A stretch of DNA of 64,000 nucleotides from Roseiarcus sp963805295 (lineage in GTDB: Bacteria > Pseudomonadota > Alphaproteobacteria > Rhizobiales > Beijerinckiaceae): contig CAWDTW010000068.1 of assembly GCA_963805295.1 (NCBI GenBank), positions 61,193 through 125,192 of the forward strand, in the 5' to 3' direction. Shown in pieces: positions 25,490-34,340 of this stretch; the stretch's first letter is position 1; every line of letters begins with the position of its first letter. The notes beneath the pieces are model-generated. The model was not told where the DNA came from and ran no database searches. It saw only the letters and a program-made list of their open reading frames with translations. The translations under genes were made by a program, and so were the position numbers.

Positions 25490-27077
25490 GTAACTCCCAA
25501 GCTGGAGGATTACGCGGCCAGGGTCTGAAGGAGGGAATGAGGGCGAGCGGTCAGGGTCTGGAGGATATTCCAGCCCCGCTTGCGGGCGGTTGCGACGACC
25601 GAGCGCACGGCGGCGAAGTCGCAAGCGGCTTCGAAGGTGCGAAAGGCGCCGGAGATCTTCATCTTGACCTTCATCATGCGCAGGGCCTGTTCAGCAAGGT
25701 TGTTGGTGAAGGGGACGGAGAAGTCGACGAGGAAGCGCAAGACGTCGTCTTTGAACTCGTGCAGTCGGATGAGCAGGTTGTGTCCGGGGCGGTGTTTTGT
25801 CCGGCCGCGGTTCGATGGATGCCGTTGAAGGCGCGGCAAGTTGCGATGAAAGGCCAGGCCGAGCCGCAGGATCTCCCAGTAGCGGGCGAAGAAGCCCTCG
25901 AGCACGGGTGGGGGCAGACTGTTTGCGCCCGCCTCGCGCGCTCGCTCGACCGCGCGGTTGGCCTCGAGCAAGAGATCGCGCATGGGCGCGGCCCACGGCT
26001 CCCTGTCGATCTCGACCAGCGCCTTCAGTTCGCGCAGATGATGGGCGTTGCACAGCGCATGGCCGACGTCGGCGAGCCCGGAGTAAGACTTGAAGCCGTC
26101 GTGAACCGCGACGCCGCCGACGAGCCCCTCCGGCATCTCGCCGCGTTTGGCCGACACGCGATAGTGGGTCAGGGTCCCGGTGGCGACGGTGTGCAGCCAT
26201 TGTCCCTTTCCGGCGACGCGAAAGCCGGTTTCATCGAGGCAGCGAACCGGCGCCGCCGCCGCAAGGGCGGCGATGTGCGCCGCCACCGGCGCGAGCGCCG
26301 CAGCCTTGCCGCGCACCCAATTCGCCACGCTGTCCGGGCACAGACGCAACGCTCCGAAAAGATCATGCATCGCTTCGGCGGCCCGATCCTCGGGAATGAG
26401 CTGATGGACGTTGAGATAAACCGCCGCCGCTCGAATGCGCTCGCCGTATTGCGCCGACGAGGCGACGCCCGCGGGAAACTCGGCTTGCGTCTCCCTGCCG
26501 CACGCCGCACAGCAATAGAGCGCGCCCTGGTGTTCGGTGACCTCGATCAGCCGCTCGGGCAGGTCGAACACCTGTCGTCTCTCCACCCGCGTTTGCATCG
26601 CCGCAGTCAAGACGGCGCGGCAGCGGCTGCACGCTTGCGCTTCGTGCCGCACCACCCGATCCGGCGCCTCGACCTGCCGGAGCGTGTCGCCCTTGTGTCC
26701 CGCCTGCCCGCCGCTTTTCTTGCCCGAGCGCCCGCGAAGGCTGCCGGGGATGCGCGGCTTCTTCTTCAGCCCGTCGCTCGACGGCGGCTTGGAGCTGTTC
26801 GAACTGTCCAGGTCCAATCGTCGCCGAAGCTCGGCGTTCTCCGCCCGAAGCGCCGCGCTCTCGGCTCGAAGCGCTGCGTTCCCGGCCCGCAAGCCCTCGT
26901 GCTCGCGCCGAAGCTCGGCGTTCTCGCGCCGCAGAGCCCCGATCAGCTCGCGAATCTCGGTGGGATTCATCCCAACCTTGACTCATGTCTCCACCGTACC
27001 TGTCGAGGGCTGGGCCGACAAACGCAGAAATTTCACCGAACCTGTGGCAATTCGGACTCACCCTGCTTGGGAGTTAC
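25490..27077 (-). mobile_element. IS66-family element, tnpC only
   Basis: Inverted ends GTAACTCCCAAGC (25490-25502) and GCTTGGGAGTTAC (27065-27077). The flank AGCGCCG is repeated on both sides (CAGCGCCG if the shared C is counted), consistent with the 8-bp target duplication of IS66. It lacks the tnpA/tnpB accessory frames, as in the ISBst12 subgroup. Confidence 0.8.
25510..26970 (-). CDS. tnpC: IS66-family transposase TnpC
   Basis: A 486-residue protein: N-terminal leucine-zipper-like coiled coil with ELRREHEGLRAGNAALRAES repeats, linker SSNSSKPPSSDG, GKKSGGQAGHKGDTL, zinc part CSRCRAVL and CCAACGRE, then the catalytic core CLDETGFRVAGKGQWLHTVA, HDGFKSYSGLADVGHALCNAHHLRELKAL, ending FSVPFTNNLAEQALRMMKVKMKISGAFR. 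All features are diagnostic of IS66 TnpC. Frame intact. Confidence 0.92.
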   Translation of the reverse strand: MNPTEIRELIGALRRENAELRREHEGLRAGNAALRAESAALRAENAELRRRLDLDSSNSSKPPSSDGLKKKPRIPGSLRGRSGKKSGGQAGHKGDTLRQVEAPDRVVRHEAQACSRCRAVLTAAMQTRVERRQVFDLPERLIEVTEHQGALYCCAACGRETQAEFPAGVASSAQYGERIRAAAVYLNVHQLIPEDRAAEAMHDLFGALRLCPDSVANWVRGKAAALAPVAAHIAALAAAAPVRCLDETGFRVAGKGQWLHTVATGTLTHYRVSAKRGEMPEGLVGGVAVHDGFKSYSGLADVGHALCNAHHLRELKALVEIDREPWAAPMRDLLLEANRAVERAREAGANSLPPPVLEGFFARYWEILRLGLAFHRNLPRLQRHPSNRGRTKHRPGHNLLIRLHEFKDDVLRFLVDFSVPFTNNLAEQALRMMKVKMKISGAFRTFEAACDFAAVRSVVATARKRGWNILQTLTARPHSLLQTLAA

Positions 27078-27237
27078 AGCGCCGTGACGTTTTCGGCGGC
27101 GCGTTCTGGTGATTTTTCGGAACCGCGCTTGCTCGCGGACGCGCGGCATCGTCTCCGGCTTTGGGCCTGAAACGGGTGGAGGCGTTTGCGGGTTGAAGGG
27201 ATGGGTTTGACGTTCGGGGCCGCTCACGCCCCGTGTT

Positions 27238-28578
27238 TCAAGTGACGAGGCGCGGGATGCGCTGGAGGGCGAAACGCAGGATTTCCTGGCCGGGGCACGA
27301 GGTCGGCAGATGGACGCGGATCATGGTTTTCGTCTCGACGACGCGGGCGGCGATCTTGACGAGGCGCAGGCGCAACGTGTCGAATTGGGCAACGCGCCAC
27401 ATCGAACGCCTGGGCATCGATGCGCGCAGCCCCCACATCAGCCAGTAGGCGCCGGCGTGCAGGAAAAGCCGAAACTGATTGGCGGTCGCCTTGGTGCATG
27501 AGGTGCGATCCGACGCCAGATGCGTCTTCCAGGATTTGATGTGGTTTTCGGCCTGGCCGCGCCGGCAATAGACGTCTTCGTAGAGCACGCGAGCGTTGCG
27601 CTTGTTCAGATTGGTGACGACGAAGCGCGTGTCTGATCCTTCCGCGCCCGCTTCGACCCGGGCGATGATCCGCTCGACCCGGCTCCAGCTTTGCGCGCCG
27701 TCGAAGAACTCTTTGAAACGACGAAGCTTGCCGTCTCTGGGCGCGGCTTCGAACCGTGCCTTTACACTGGCTTCGAGACTTTCGACATGCCGGCGCAACG
27801 TCGTAGTCGGCGCGACGCCGAAGATGTAATCGAGGCCGCTCGCCCGACACCAGTCGAGAACCTCGGGGCCGCAGTAGTGGCTGTCGGCGCGCAGCAGGAT
27901 CTCAGTGTTGGGCCAATGGGCTCGGATCGCGCGCAACAGCCGGCGGAGGAAGGGTTTGATCTCCTTGCCGCTCGGCCGCTTGGCGGGACGAAGCACGGCA
28001 GTGACGAAGCGGCCCTCGCCGTCGAACACGACGATGGGCTGAAAGCCGTATTCGTCGTAATGCGCGTTGAACAACCGCAACTGCTGCCCGCCATGGACCG
28101 CGTCGAACGTGTCGTCGATGTCGAGGGTGATCCGTTTGGGAACCTTGTGAAAGGACTCGCAATAGAGATCGACCATCGCGCGACCCATCCGCAACAGGGC
28201 GCGAACCTCCGGCAGATTTTCCAACCGCGAGATCGTCGACTGCGAGCACAGTTCGCGATCCGACGGCGTCAGATCGAGCGCCATCTTGAACATCGGATCG
28301 CTCCGCAGGCAATTGGCGTCGTTGCCGTCCTCATAGCCCGCCGCGATCATCAGCAGCCGAAAGCGGATGATGTCGGCAAGGCTGTGGGTGATCTGATCGG
28401 GCGCGCGCCGGTCCACCATGCAGGCGGCGAGCCGATCGGCGACGCGAAGGCGCTGGTCGACCTCGCCCAACGCCAGAACGCCGCCATCCGACGACAGCAA
28501 GCCGCCGTCAAACTTGACCTCGACGCGCTTGCCCGAAACAGGTGACAACCCAGGCAACGGCAACATAGGATCGTTCAT
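27238..28578 (-). CDS. IS1380-family transposase
   Basis: A 446-residue transposase: LLSSDGGVLALGEVDQRLRV near the N-terminus, SLADIIRFRLLMIAAGYEDG, DALDL-like DANCLRSDP, TLDIDDTFDAVHGGQQLRLF with the first catalytic Asp, LLRADSHYCGPEVLDWC, and YCRRGQAENHIKSWKTHLAS carrying the Glu. These match IS1380. The gene is intact. Candidate subterminal inverted repeats TTGCGGGTTG (27186-27195) and CAACCCGCAA (28663-28672) flank it; exact ends were not fixed. Confidence 0.9.
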   Translation of the reverse strand: MNDPMLPLPGLSPVSGKRVEVKFDGGLLSSDGGVLALGEVDQRLRVADRLAACMVDRRAPDQITHSLADIIRFRLLMIAAGYEDGNDANCLRSDPMFKMALDLTPSDRELCSQSTISRLENLPEVRALLRMGRAMVDLYCESFHKVPKRITLDIDDTFDAVHGGQQLRLFNAHYDEYGFQPIVVFDGEGRFVTAVLRPAKRPSGKEIKPFLRRLLRAIRAHWPNTEILLRADSHYCGPEVLDWCRASGLDYIFGVAPTTTLRRHVESLEASVKARFEAAPRDGKLRRFKEFFDGAQSWSRVERIIARVEAGAEGSDTRFVVTNLNKRNARVLYEDVYCRRGQAENHIKSWKTHLASDRTSCTKATANQFRLFLHAGAYWLMWGLRASMPRRSMWRVAQFDTLRLRLVKIAARVVETKTMIRVHLPTSCPGQEILRFALQRIPRLVT

Positions 28579-28866
28579 GGCAGGTGCGGCCTCGCTGAAA
28601 TCGCGCGAATCGGCTTAGACAACCAAATTATACACGAAATCAGCTATTTACGCCACACCCGCCAACCCGCAATGCATAATCCGGGTTAGTCGGTGCAGAT
28701 TATAGGGGCGAAAGTCGCCCCTTCGCATTCGTCGCGGACAACTGGAATCCCCCATTGCCGACGCGCGCGCTGGCGGGACAAAGGGTTTCCTGATTACGCG
28801 CTTGCGTCAGCCTTAAATGTTGGATAGAACAAACAACGAACAAGCTGTTTTCGCAGGGGTTCTCCG
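28579..28866. other. non-coding junction between IS1380 and IS1595
   Basis: Holds the right end of IS1380 (CAACCCGCAATGCATAATCC) and the left part of the IS1595 remnant, including GGGGCGAAAGTCGCCCC, a 17-base hairpin-forming sequence at about 28706-28722. No gene is seen. Confidence 0.5.
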
Positions 28867-29770
28867 ATGGCGCGCAATCAGGTGCAGTTCCAGAAAGGCC
28901 TCAGCGAGGCCCGTTTGCCGAGATTTACGGAACCGAAGAGCAATGTCATGCGGCGCTGGTCAAATGGCGCTGGCCGAACGGGTTCGAATGTCCTGAGTGC
29001 AATGGCGCCGATCACTGCGTCGTCACGCGCGGCGCGCGGCGTTTATTCCAGTGTAACGCGTGTCGCAAGCAGACCTCTGTCAAAGCGGGAACGATCTTCG
29101 CTTCGAGTAAGCTGCCGCTGCGCATCTGGTTCAAGACGATCTACCTGGTCACGCAATCAAAGAAGGGCATTTCCAGTATCGAACTCGGTCGACGCCTCGG
29201 CGTCACCCAGACGGCTGCTTGGATGATGAAGCACAAGCTCGCTCAAGTCATGCTGGAGCGTAACGCGAGCAAACGCTTGAAAGGCAACGTCCAGATGGAC
29301 GACGCCTATATCGGCGGCGCCGGTCCGGCCGCCGCGGGCGAGGCGCAACAGGCAAGACGCCGTTCGTCGCTGCGATCGCAACAACGGACGATGGCAAGCC
29401 AGATCAAATCATCCTTCGGCCCGTCAAAGCCTTCAGCAGCTTTGCGATCCGAAAGCTCGCAAGCACCGCCCTCAACCCCGGCTCCAATATCGTCTCCGAC
29501 GGTCTGGCATGCTTCGCCGCTGTCACCCAAGCCGGATGTCTGCACAGCTCAATAAAGACCGGAAGCGGCAAACAAGCGGCTCGCACCCCTGCTTTCAAAT
29601 GGGTCAATACCGCGTTGGGCAATATCAAAGCCGCCCTCGTGGGGACCTACCGAGCCGTGCGAGAAAAGCACGTCCCTCGATATCTCGCGGAGTTCGAATA
29701 TCAATTCAATCGCCGATACGATCTCGGGACCATGATCCCCCGCCTCGCGTTCGTTGCGCTGAGAAGGGTT
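28867..29770 (+). pseudogene. IS1595-family transposase with several frameshifts
   Basis: Across frames: MARNQVQFQKGLSEA; then EEQCHAALVKWRWPNGFECP with a zinc ribbon (CPECNG ... CNACRKQT); SSIELGRRLGVTQTAAWMMK; MDDAYIGG; then TPFVAAIATTDDGKPDQIIL, RPVKAFSSFAIRKLASTALN, SDGLACFAAVTQAGCLHSS and PRYLAEFEYQFNRRYDLGTM. Breaks occur near 28915 and 29340, and the C-terminus is lost at the pheA junction. Clearly an IS1595 member, inactive as written. Confidence 0.82.
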
Positions 29771-29777
29771 TTGACCA

Positions 29778-30635
29778 CTACCGCCCGTTTTGCGTCTCGG
29801 CCCGGTACGGGTGGGCCGGATAGACGCCGAGGATGCGCAGTTCGCGGGAGAAGAAGTCGAGCTCCTCCAATGCGCGCGTGAGCGGCGGGTCGTCGGGGTG
29901 GCCGTCGACGTCGGCGAGGAACTGGGTGGCGGCGAACTCGCCGCCCTCCATGTAGCTCTCGAGCTTGGTCATATTGACGCCGTTGGTGGCGAAGCCGCCG
30001 AGCGCCTTGTAAAGCGCGGCCGGCACGTTGCGCACCCGGAAGACGAAGGTGGTCACGACGGGGCCGTTTCCCGGAGCGACCCAGTTCGGGTCCTTCGACA
30101 AGACGACGAAGCGGGTCGTGTTGTGATTCTCGTCCTCGACGTCGCTGACCAGCGTCTGCAGACCGTAGATCTGGGCGGCGAGTTGGGTTGCGAGCGCGGC
30201 GCGGGTTTTGTCGCCCCGTTCCGCCACCTCGCGCGCCGCGCCCGCGGTGTCGCTGGCGACCACCGGTTTGAGCTTGTGACGGCGGATGACGTTGCGGCAC
30301 TGGCCGAGCGCATGGACGTGGCTGTGGACCGTCTTCAGGTCCTCGATCCGCGCGCCTGGAACCGCGAGCAGCTGGAAGTGGATCGGCAGGAAGGTCTCGC
30401 CGACGATGTGCAGGCCGGAGGCGGGCAGCAGCGCGTGGATGTCGGCCACCCGTCCGGCGATCGAGTTCTCGATCGGAATCATGCCGAGATCGGCTGAGCC
30501 CTCCTGCAGGGCGGCGAAGGCGTCCTCGAAGGTCGGGCAAGGAATCGGCGTCAGGTCGGGGAAAACGTCGACGCAGGCGATATGCGAATTGGCCCCGGGC
30601 TCGCCCTGGTAGGCGATCGAACGCGTCTCGGTCAT
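29778..30635 (-). CDS. pheA: prephenate dehydratase
   Basis: A 285-residue monofunctional prephenate dehydratase. Catalytic domain: IAYQGEPGANSHIA, MIPIENSIAGRVADIHALL, SHVHALGQCRN and the hallmark HNTTRFVVLSKD with the essential Thr-Arg-Phe. The C-terminal ACT domain begins TTFVFRVRNVPAALYKALGG with GVNMTKLESYMEGGEF for phenylalanine feedback. It converts prephenate to phenylpyruvate in phenylalanine synthesis. Its ATG overlaps the kdsB stop (ATGA), so the two are translationally coupled. The stop lies only a few bases from the IS1595 remnant, which did not damage the protein. Confidence 0.95.
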   Translation of the reverse strand: MTETRSIAYQGEPGANSHIACVDVFPDLTPIPCPTFEDAFAALQEGSADLGMIPIENSIAGRVADIHALLPASGLHIVGETFLPIHFQLLAVPGARIEDLKTVHSHVHALGQCRNVIRRHKLKPVVASDTAGAAREVAERGDKTRAALATQLAAQIYGLQTLVSDVEDENHNTTRFVVLSKDPNWVAPGNGPVVTTFVFRVRNVPAALYKALGGFATNGVNMTKLESYMEGGEFAATQFLADVDGHPDDPPLTRALEELDFFSRELRILGVYPAHPYRAETQNGR

Positions 30636-31375
30636 CGGTCCTTCCTCCGCGCGAGCATTGCGCGCGCACGCGTGAGGTCCTCGGGCGTGTCGACGCCGAG
30701 CGGCGCGACGTCGACGAGCGCGACGTCGATCCGCATGCCGGCCTCGAGCGCCCGGAGCTGCTCGAGCCGCTCGCGCCGCTCGAGCGGCGAGGGCGGAAGC
30801 TCGACGAAGCGCCTCAGCGCGTCGCGGCGATAGGCGTAGAGGCCGATGTGATGCAGGAGCTCTCCCTCGCCCCAGGGCGCGCGGGCGCGGGTGAAGTAGA
30901 GCGCCCGCAGCCGGCCCGGCGCGATCTCGGTCCCGACCGCCTTGACGACGTTGGGATCGTCGTTCTCCTCCGTCCGCGTGATCAGGGTCGCGAGCGTGGC
31001 GATGTCCACCGCGCCGTCGACGAACGGGGCGAGGACGGCGCGCACCGCCGCCCGCTCGATGGTCGGCAGATCGCCCTGCAGGTTGACGATGACGTCATGG
31101 GCGCCGGCCGGATCGACCGCGAGAAGCGCCTCGAAGATGCGGTCCGAGCCGGACTGATGGTCGGCGCGGGTCATGACCGCCCGGCCCCCGGCCGCCTCGA
31201 CCGCCGCGACGACGCGTGGGTCGTCCGCCGCCACCACGACCGGCCCGACGCCGGCCTCGATCGCCCGGCGCCACACCTGGACGATCATCGGCTCGCCGCA
31301 AATGTCGGCGAGGGGCTTCCCCGGCAGACGGGTCGAGGCCATGCGCGCCGGGATGAGGACGATCGGGTTCTGCAT
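30632..31375 (-). CDS. kdsB: 3-deoxy-manno-octulosonate cytidylyltransferase (CMP-KDO synthetase)
   Basis: A 247-residue nucleotidyltransferase: IPARMASTRLPGKPLADICG (nucleotide-binding signature), HQSGSDRIFEALL, VNLQGDLPTIERAAV, and LLHHIGLYAYRRDALRRFVE. It activates KDO with CTP for inner-core lipopolysaccharide, which marks the host as Gram-negative. It is the first gene of a kdsB-pheA operon, with cycM divergent 128 bp upstream, an arrangement I recall as common in Rhizobiales. Confidence 0.95.
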   Translation of the reverse strand: MQNPIVLIPARMASTRLPGKPLADICGEPMIVQVWRRAIEAGVGPVVVAADDPRVVAAVEAAGGRAVMTRADHQSGSDRIFEALLAVDPAGAHDVIVNLQGDLPTIERAAVRAVLAPFVDGAVDIATLATLITRTEENDDPNVVKAVGTEIAPGRLRALYFTRARAPWGEGELLHHIGLYAYRRDALRRFVELPPSPLERRERLEQLRALEAGMRIDVALVDVAPLGVDTPEDLTRARAMLARRKDR

Positions 31376-31503
31376 AAGCGGGAGAGAAGTCGGGCGGAAA
31401 GCGGGCTTATACGTGTTGCCAAGCCCCGCGCAAAGCGGCTAATCAACGGCGCGGGCGTCGCCGCGCCCAGTTCCTCAACCACGCCGACGAAAGCCCCGCC
31501 CCG

Positions 31504-32057
31504 ATGACTTCATACGACACCAACAGGACCGCGCTCGCCTTGCTCGGGTCCATCCTGTTCGCCATGCTTCTCGTCGCGTTCAGCAATCTGGTGTTCGCGC
31601 CGGAACGGCCCGCCGTGCCCGGCTTCGCCCTGCCGAGCGCCACCGGCGCCTTGGCCGAGGCCCCCGCCGCCGCCGCGCCCAAGGAGACGCCGCTGCCCGT
31701 CCTGCTCGCCAAGGCCGACGCCAAGAAGGGCGCGCAGGATTCCAAGGTCTGCGCGACCTGCCACAATTTCGAGAAGGGGGCGCCGCCAAGATCGGGCCGC
31801 CGCTCTGGGGCGTGGTCGGGCGTCCGATCGGATCATTCCCGGGCTTCGCCTATTCCGATTCGCTCAAGAAGGTCGGCGGCGACTGGACCTATGAGAAGCT
31901 CGACCACTGGATCGCGGACCCGAAGGGGATGGCGTCAGCCACCAAGATGGCCTTCCCCGGCGAGAAGGACCCGCAAAAGGACGCGGACATCCTCGCCTAT
32001 CTGCAGACGCTCAGCGACAACCCGGTTCCGTTCCCGAAGGAGGCTTCGGCGAAGTAG
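31504..32057 (+). pseudogene. cycM: membrane-anchored cytochrome c (CycM-like), one frameshift
   Basis: N-terminal anchor MTSYDTNRTALALLGSILFA followed by an Ala/Pro linker, then the heme motif KVCATCHNFEKG (CxxCH). Just after, near 31785 in AAGGGGGCGCCGCC, the frame slips by one base. The rest, IGPPLWGVVGRPIGSFPGFAYSDSLKK and the distal heme ligand in ATKMAFPG, continues in another frame to 32057. CycM carries electrons between the bc1 complex and terminal oxidase. All heme-binding residues are present on either side of the slip, so a sequencing indel is quite possible. Confidence 0.82.
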
Positions 32058-32144
32058 ACGGACGGCGGGAACGGAGGGGCGGCGCTGCGCTAGCGCCAAC
32101 CACCGCGTCCTTGTATTGTCGCTTGTAAGCCGAGCAGAGGCCTC

Positions 32145-32879
32145 ATGACGTACCGCCAAGCGAAGATATGCCAGGGCTGTTGGCAGCAAATGCATGTGCC
32201 GGTGCCGTTGCGCGGCATCGCTTCGGCGCCGTTTCGCGCGTTCGGCATCCGACCCAGCCGGATGAATCCCAACACCTGCACGATCTGCGAACTGATGTTC
32301 ACCAAGGTGATGAAGGCCCGCCAGGTGGTCATCGACGCGACCGTCCTGTTCGCCGACCTGCGCGGCTACACCGGGCTGTCGCAGTCGACGTCCGCTGGCG
32401 CGATCTCGAATCTGCTCGACGCCTTCTACGATGAATGCGCGGAGGCGATCTGGGAGCACGACGGCCTTCTTAACAAGACCATGGGCGACGCGGTCATGGC
32501 GGTGTTCAATTTCCCGATCCGGCGCGACGACCACGCAAGCCACGCTGTTCGCGCGGCGCGGGAGATTCAGCGACGCTGCAGGGCGAGGCGAGAGTCGCTC
32601 GCCGAGGCGTTCGGCGCCGACAAGGGGACGATCTGCGTCGGCGTCGGGATCGACTCTGGAAAAGTCAACTTTGGAGAGTTCGGCCGAACGCACCGCGATC
32701 TGACCGCGATCGGAACCGTCGTTAACACCGCCTCGCGGGTGCAGTCCGCGGCCGGCGCCGGCGAGATTCTCGTGACTGAAGCCGTGTTCGAGCGCGCACG
32801 GCCCGAACTGAACGAGGGCCGCCCGCAGGACTACCGGCTCAAGGGCTTCGACGCGCCGATGCGGCTCTGGGCGGCGTGA
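32145..32879 (+). CDS. class III adenylate/guanylate cyclase with N-terminal four-cysteine motif
   Basis: A 244-residue protein. Residues 1-60 contain two CxxC pairs (Cys9/Cys12 and Cys45/Cys48), a likely zinc or redox site. The cyclase homology domain follows: ATVLFADLRGYTGLSQS with metal-binding Asp71, LLNKTMGDAVMAVF with Lys111 and Asp115, and RTHRDLTAIGTVVNTASRVQ near the transition-state Arg/Asn region. The Lys is consistent with adenylyl specificity. It has no membrane segment and appears cytoplasmic. It stands alone between cycM and an acyl-CoA dehydrogenase operon. The signal sensed is unknown. Confidence 0.85.
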   Translation: MTYRQAKICQGCWQQMHVPVPLRGIASAPFRAFGIRPSRMNPNTCTICELMFTKVMKARQVVIDATVLFADLRGYTGLSQSTSAGAISNLLDAFYDECAEAIWEHDGLLNKTMGDAVMAVFNFPIRRDDHASHAVRAAREIQRRCRARRESLAEAFGADKGTICVGVGIDSGKVNFGEFGRTHRDLTAIGTVVNTASRVQSAAGAGEILVTEAVFERARPELNEGRPQDYRLKGFDAPMRLWAA

Positions 32880-32916
32880 GCGCGGGGCCGTCCCGGCCGC
32901 CGCTGGATGTCCGGAG

Positions 32917-32958
32917 CAGCCAAACAGCGCCCGGGGCGCGCCATTATGGATGAAAATG
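32917..32958. repeat. short hairpin repeat (MITE-like), degenerate copy
   Basis: GCAGCCAAACAGCGCCCGGG then GCGCGCCATTATGGATGAAAAT. The same unit occurs at 56250-56300, 58419-58464 and 58500-58553; its ends resemble those of the IS630 element at 60024-61159. Confidence 0.6.
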
Positions 32959-33104
32959 GCGGCGTCGCGTCACCCTCGAACCCATGCGAAGGCCGCATAA
33001 CGCCAACGCATCTGGTTGCCGAAGAGCCTCCAGCGCGGATGCCGGCTTGCCGCCCGCCGCGTTTCGGCGTCAAATCGCCCGCAAGCGATTTGAGGGAGGA
33101 CAAC

Positions 33105-34340
33105 GTGGATCTCGGCGTCACTGAAAAAGTCCGTCCACTCATCGCCGCCGTCCGGGCGATGGTGCGCGACGAGATCATGCCGCTCGAAGAGGAGTACGAG
33201 GCCGAGGTCGGCCGCGATGGAGATCGCTTCAAGCCAACGAAGCGCATGATCGAGATCCTCGAGTCCCTCAAGGCCAAGGCGCGCGCCAAGAATCTTTGGA
33301 ACTTCTGGCTGACCGGCTCCGACAAGGGTTTTGGCCTCACCACGGTCGAATACGCCTATCTCGCCGAGGAGATGGGCTGGTCGCCGCTCGCCTCGGAAGT
33401 GTTCAACTGCTCGGCGCCCGACACCGGCAACATGGAGGTGCTGGAGCGCTTCGGCGACGCCGAGCAGAAGGCGCGCTGGCTGCCCGATCTCCTGGAGGGG
33501 CGCGCGCGCTCCGCCTACCTCATGACCGAGCCGGGCGTCGCCTCCTCGGACGCGACCAACATCGCCATGGAGGCCCGCCTCGAGGGCGACCAATGGGTGC
33601 TCAACGGCGAGAAATGGTGGTCGTCGGGCGCGGGCGATCCCCGTTGCTCGCTCTACATCGCCATGGCGCTGACCAACCCCGAGGCGGCTCCGCACGCGCG
33701 CCATTCGATGCTGCTAGTGCCGGCGGCGACCAAGGGCGTCGAGGTGTTGCGGGCGCTGAGCGTCTACGGCGCCGACGACGCGCCTCACGGCCACATGCAC
33801 ATCCGCTTCACCGACGTGCGCGTGCCCGGGGAGGCGATGATCCTCGGCCGCGGGCGCGGCTTCGAGATCGCGCAGGGGCGGCTCGGGCCCGGCCGCATCC
33901 ATCATTGCATGCGGGCGATCGGTCAGGCCGAGCGGGCGCTCGAGGCCATGTGCCGGCGCGCCGCCCTCCGCACCGCCTTCGGCCAGAAGCTCGCCCGCCT
34001 CGGCGCCAATCCCGACATCATCGCCGAGAGCCGCATGAGCATCGAGATGGCGCGCCTCCTCTGCCTCAAGGCCGCCTGGGCGATGGATGCGCAGGGCGTG
34101 CGCGCGGCGGCGCCGCTCATCTCACAGATCAAGGTGATCGCGCCCCGGGTCGCGCTCGAGGTGATCGACCAGGCGGTGCAGCTGCATGGCGGGGCGGGCG
34201 TAAGCCAGGATTTCCCGCTCGCCCGCATGTGGACGCAGGTGCGCACGCTGCGCCTCGCGGACGGACCCGACGCGGTGCACCGGCGCGTGATCGCCAAGGC
34301 CGAGATGAAGCGCTATTCCAACGAAACGCCGGCGCGATGA
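33105..34340 (+). CDS. acyl-CoA dehydrogenase
   Basis: A 411-residue ACAD of the ACAD10/11-like branch: GFGLTTVEYAYLAEEMGWSP, AYLMTEPGVASSDATNI (FAD and substrate loop), VLNGEKWWSSGAGDPRC, RLGPGRIHHCMRAIGQAERA, TAFGQKLARLG and AVQLHGGAGVSQDFPLARMW. A GTG start at 33105 is chosen because GGGAGGA precedes it and family alignment begins with DLGVTEKVR; the frame is open about 66 codons further upstream through a repeat. The stop overlaps the phosphotransferase start (ATGA). The pair parallels the fused eukaryotic ACAD10/11, implying oxidation of 4-hydroxy or branched acyl-CoAs. Confidence 0.9.
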   Translation: MDLGVTEKVRPLIAAVRAMVRDEIMPLEEEYEAEVGRDGDRFKPTKRMIEILESLKAKARAKNLWNFWLTGSDKGFGLTTVEYAYLAEEMGWSPLASEVFNCSAPDTGNMEVLERFGDAEQKARWLPDLLEGRARSAYLMTEPGVASSDATNIAMEARLEGDQWVLNGEKWWSSGAGDPRCSLYIAMALTNPEAAPHARHSMLLVPAATKGVEVLRALSVYGADDAPHGHMHIRFTDVRVPGEAMILGRGRGFEIAQGRLGPGRIHHCMRAIGQAERALEAMCRRAALRTAFGQKLARLGANPDIIAESRMSIEMARLLCLKAAWAMDAQGVRAAAPLISQIKVIAPRVALEVIDQAVQLHGGAGVSQDFPLARMWTQVRTLRLADGPDAVHRRVIAKAEMKRYSNETPAR

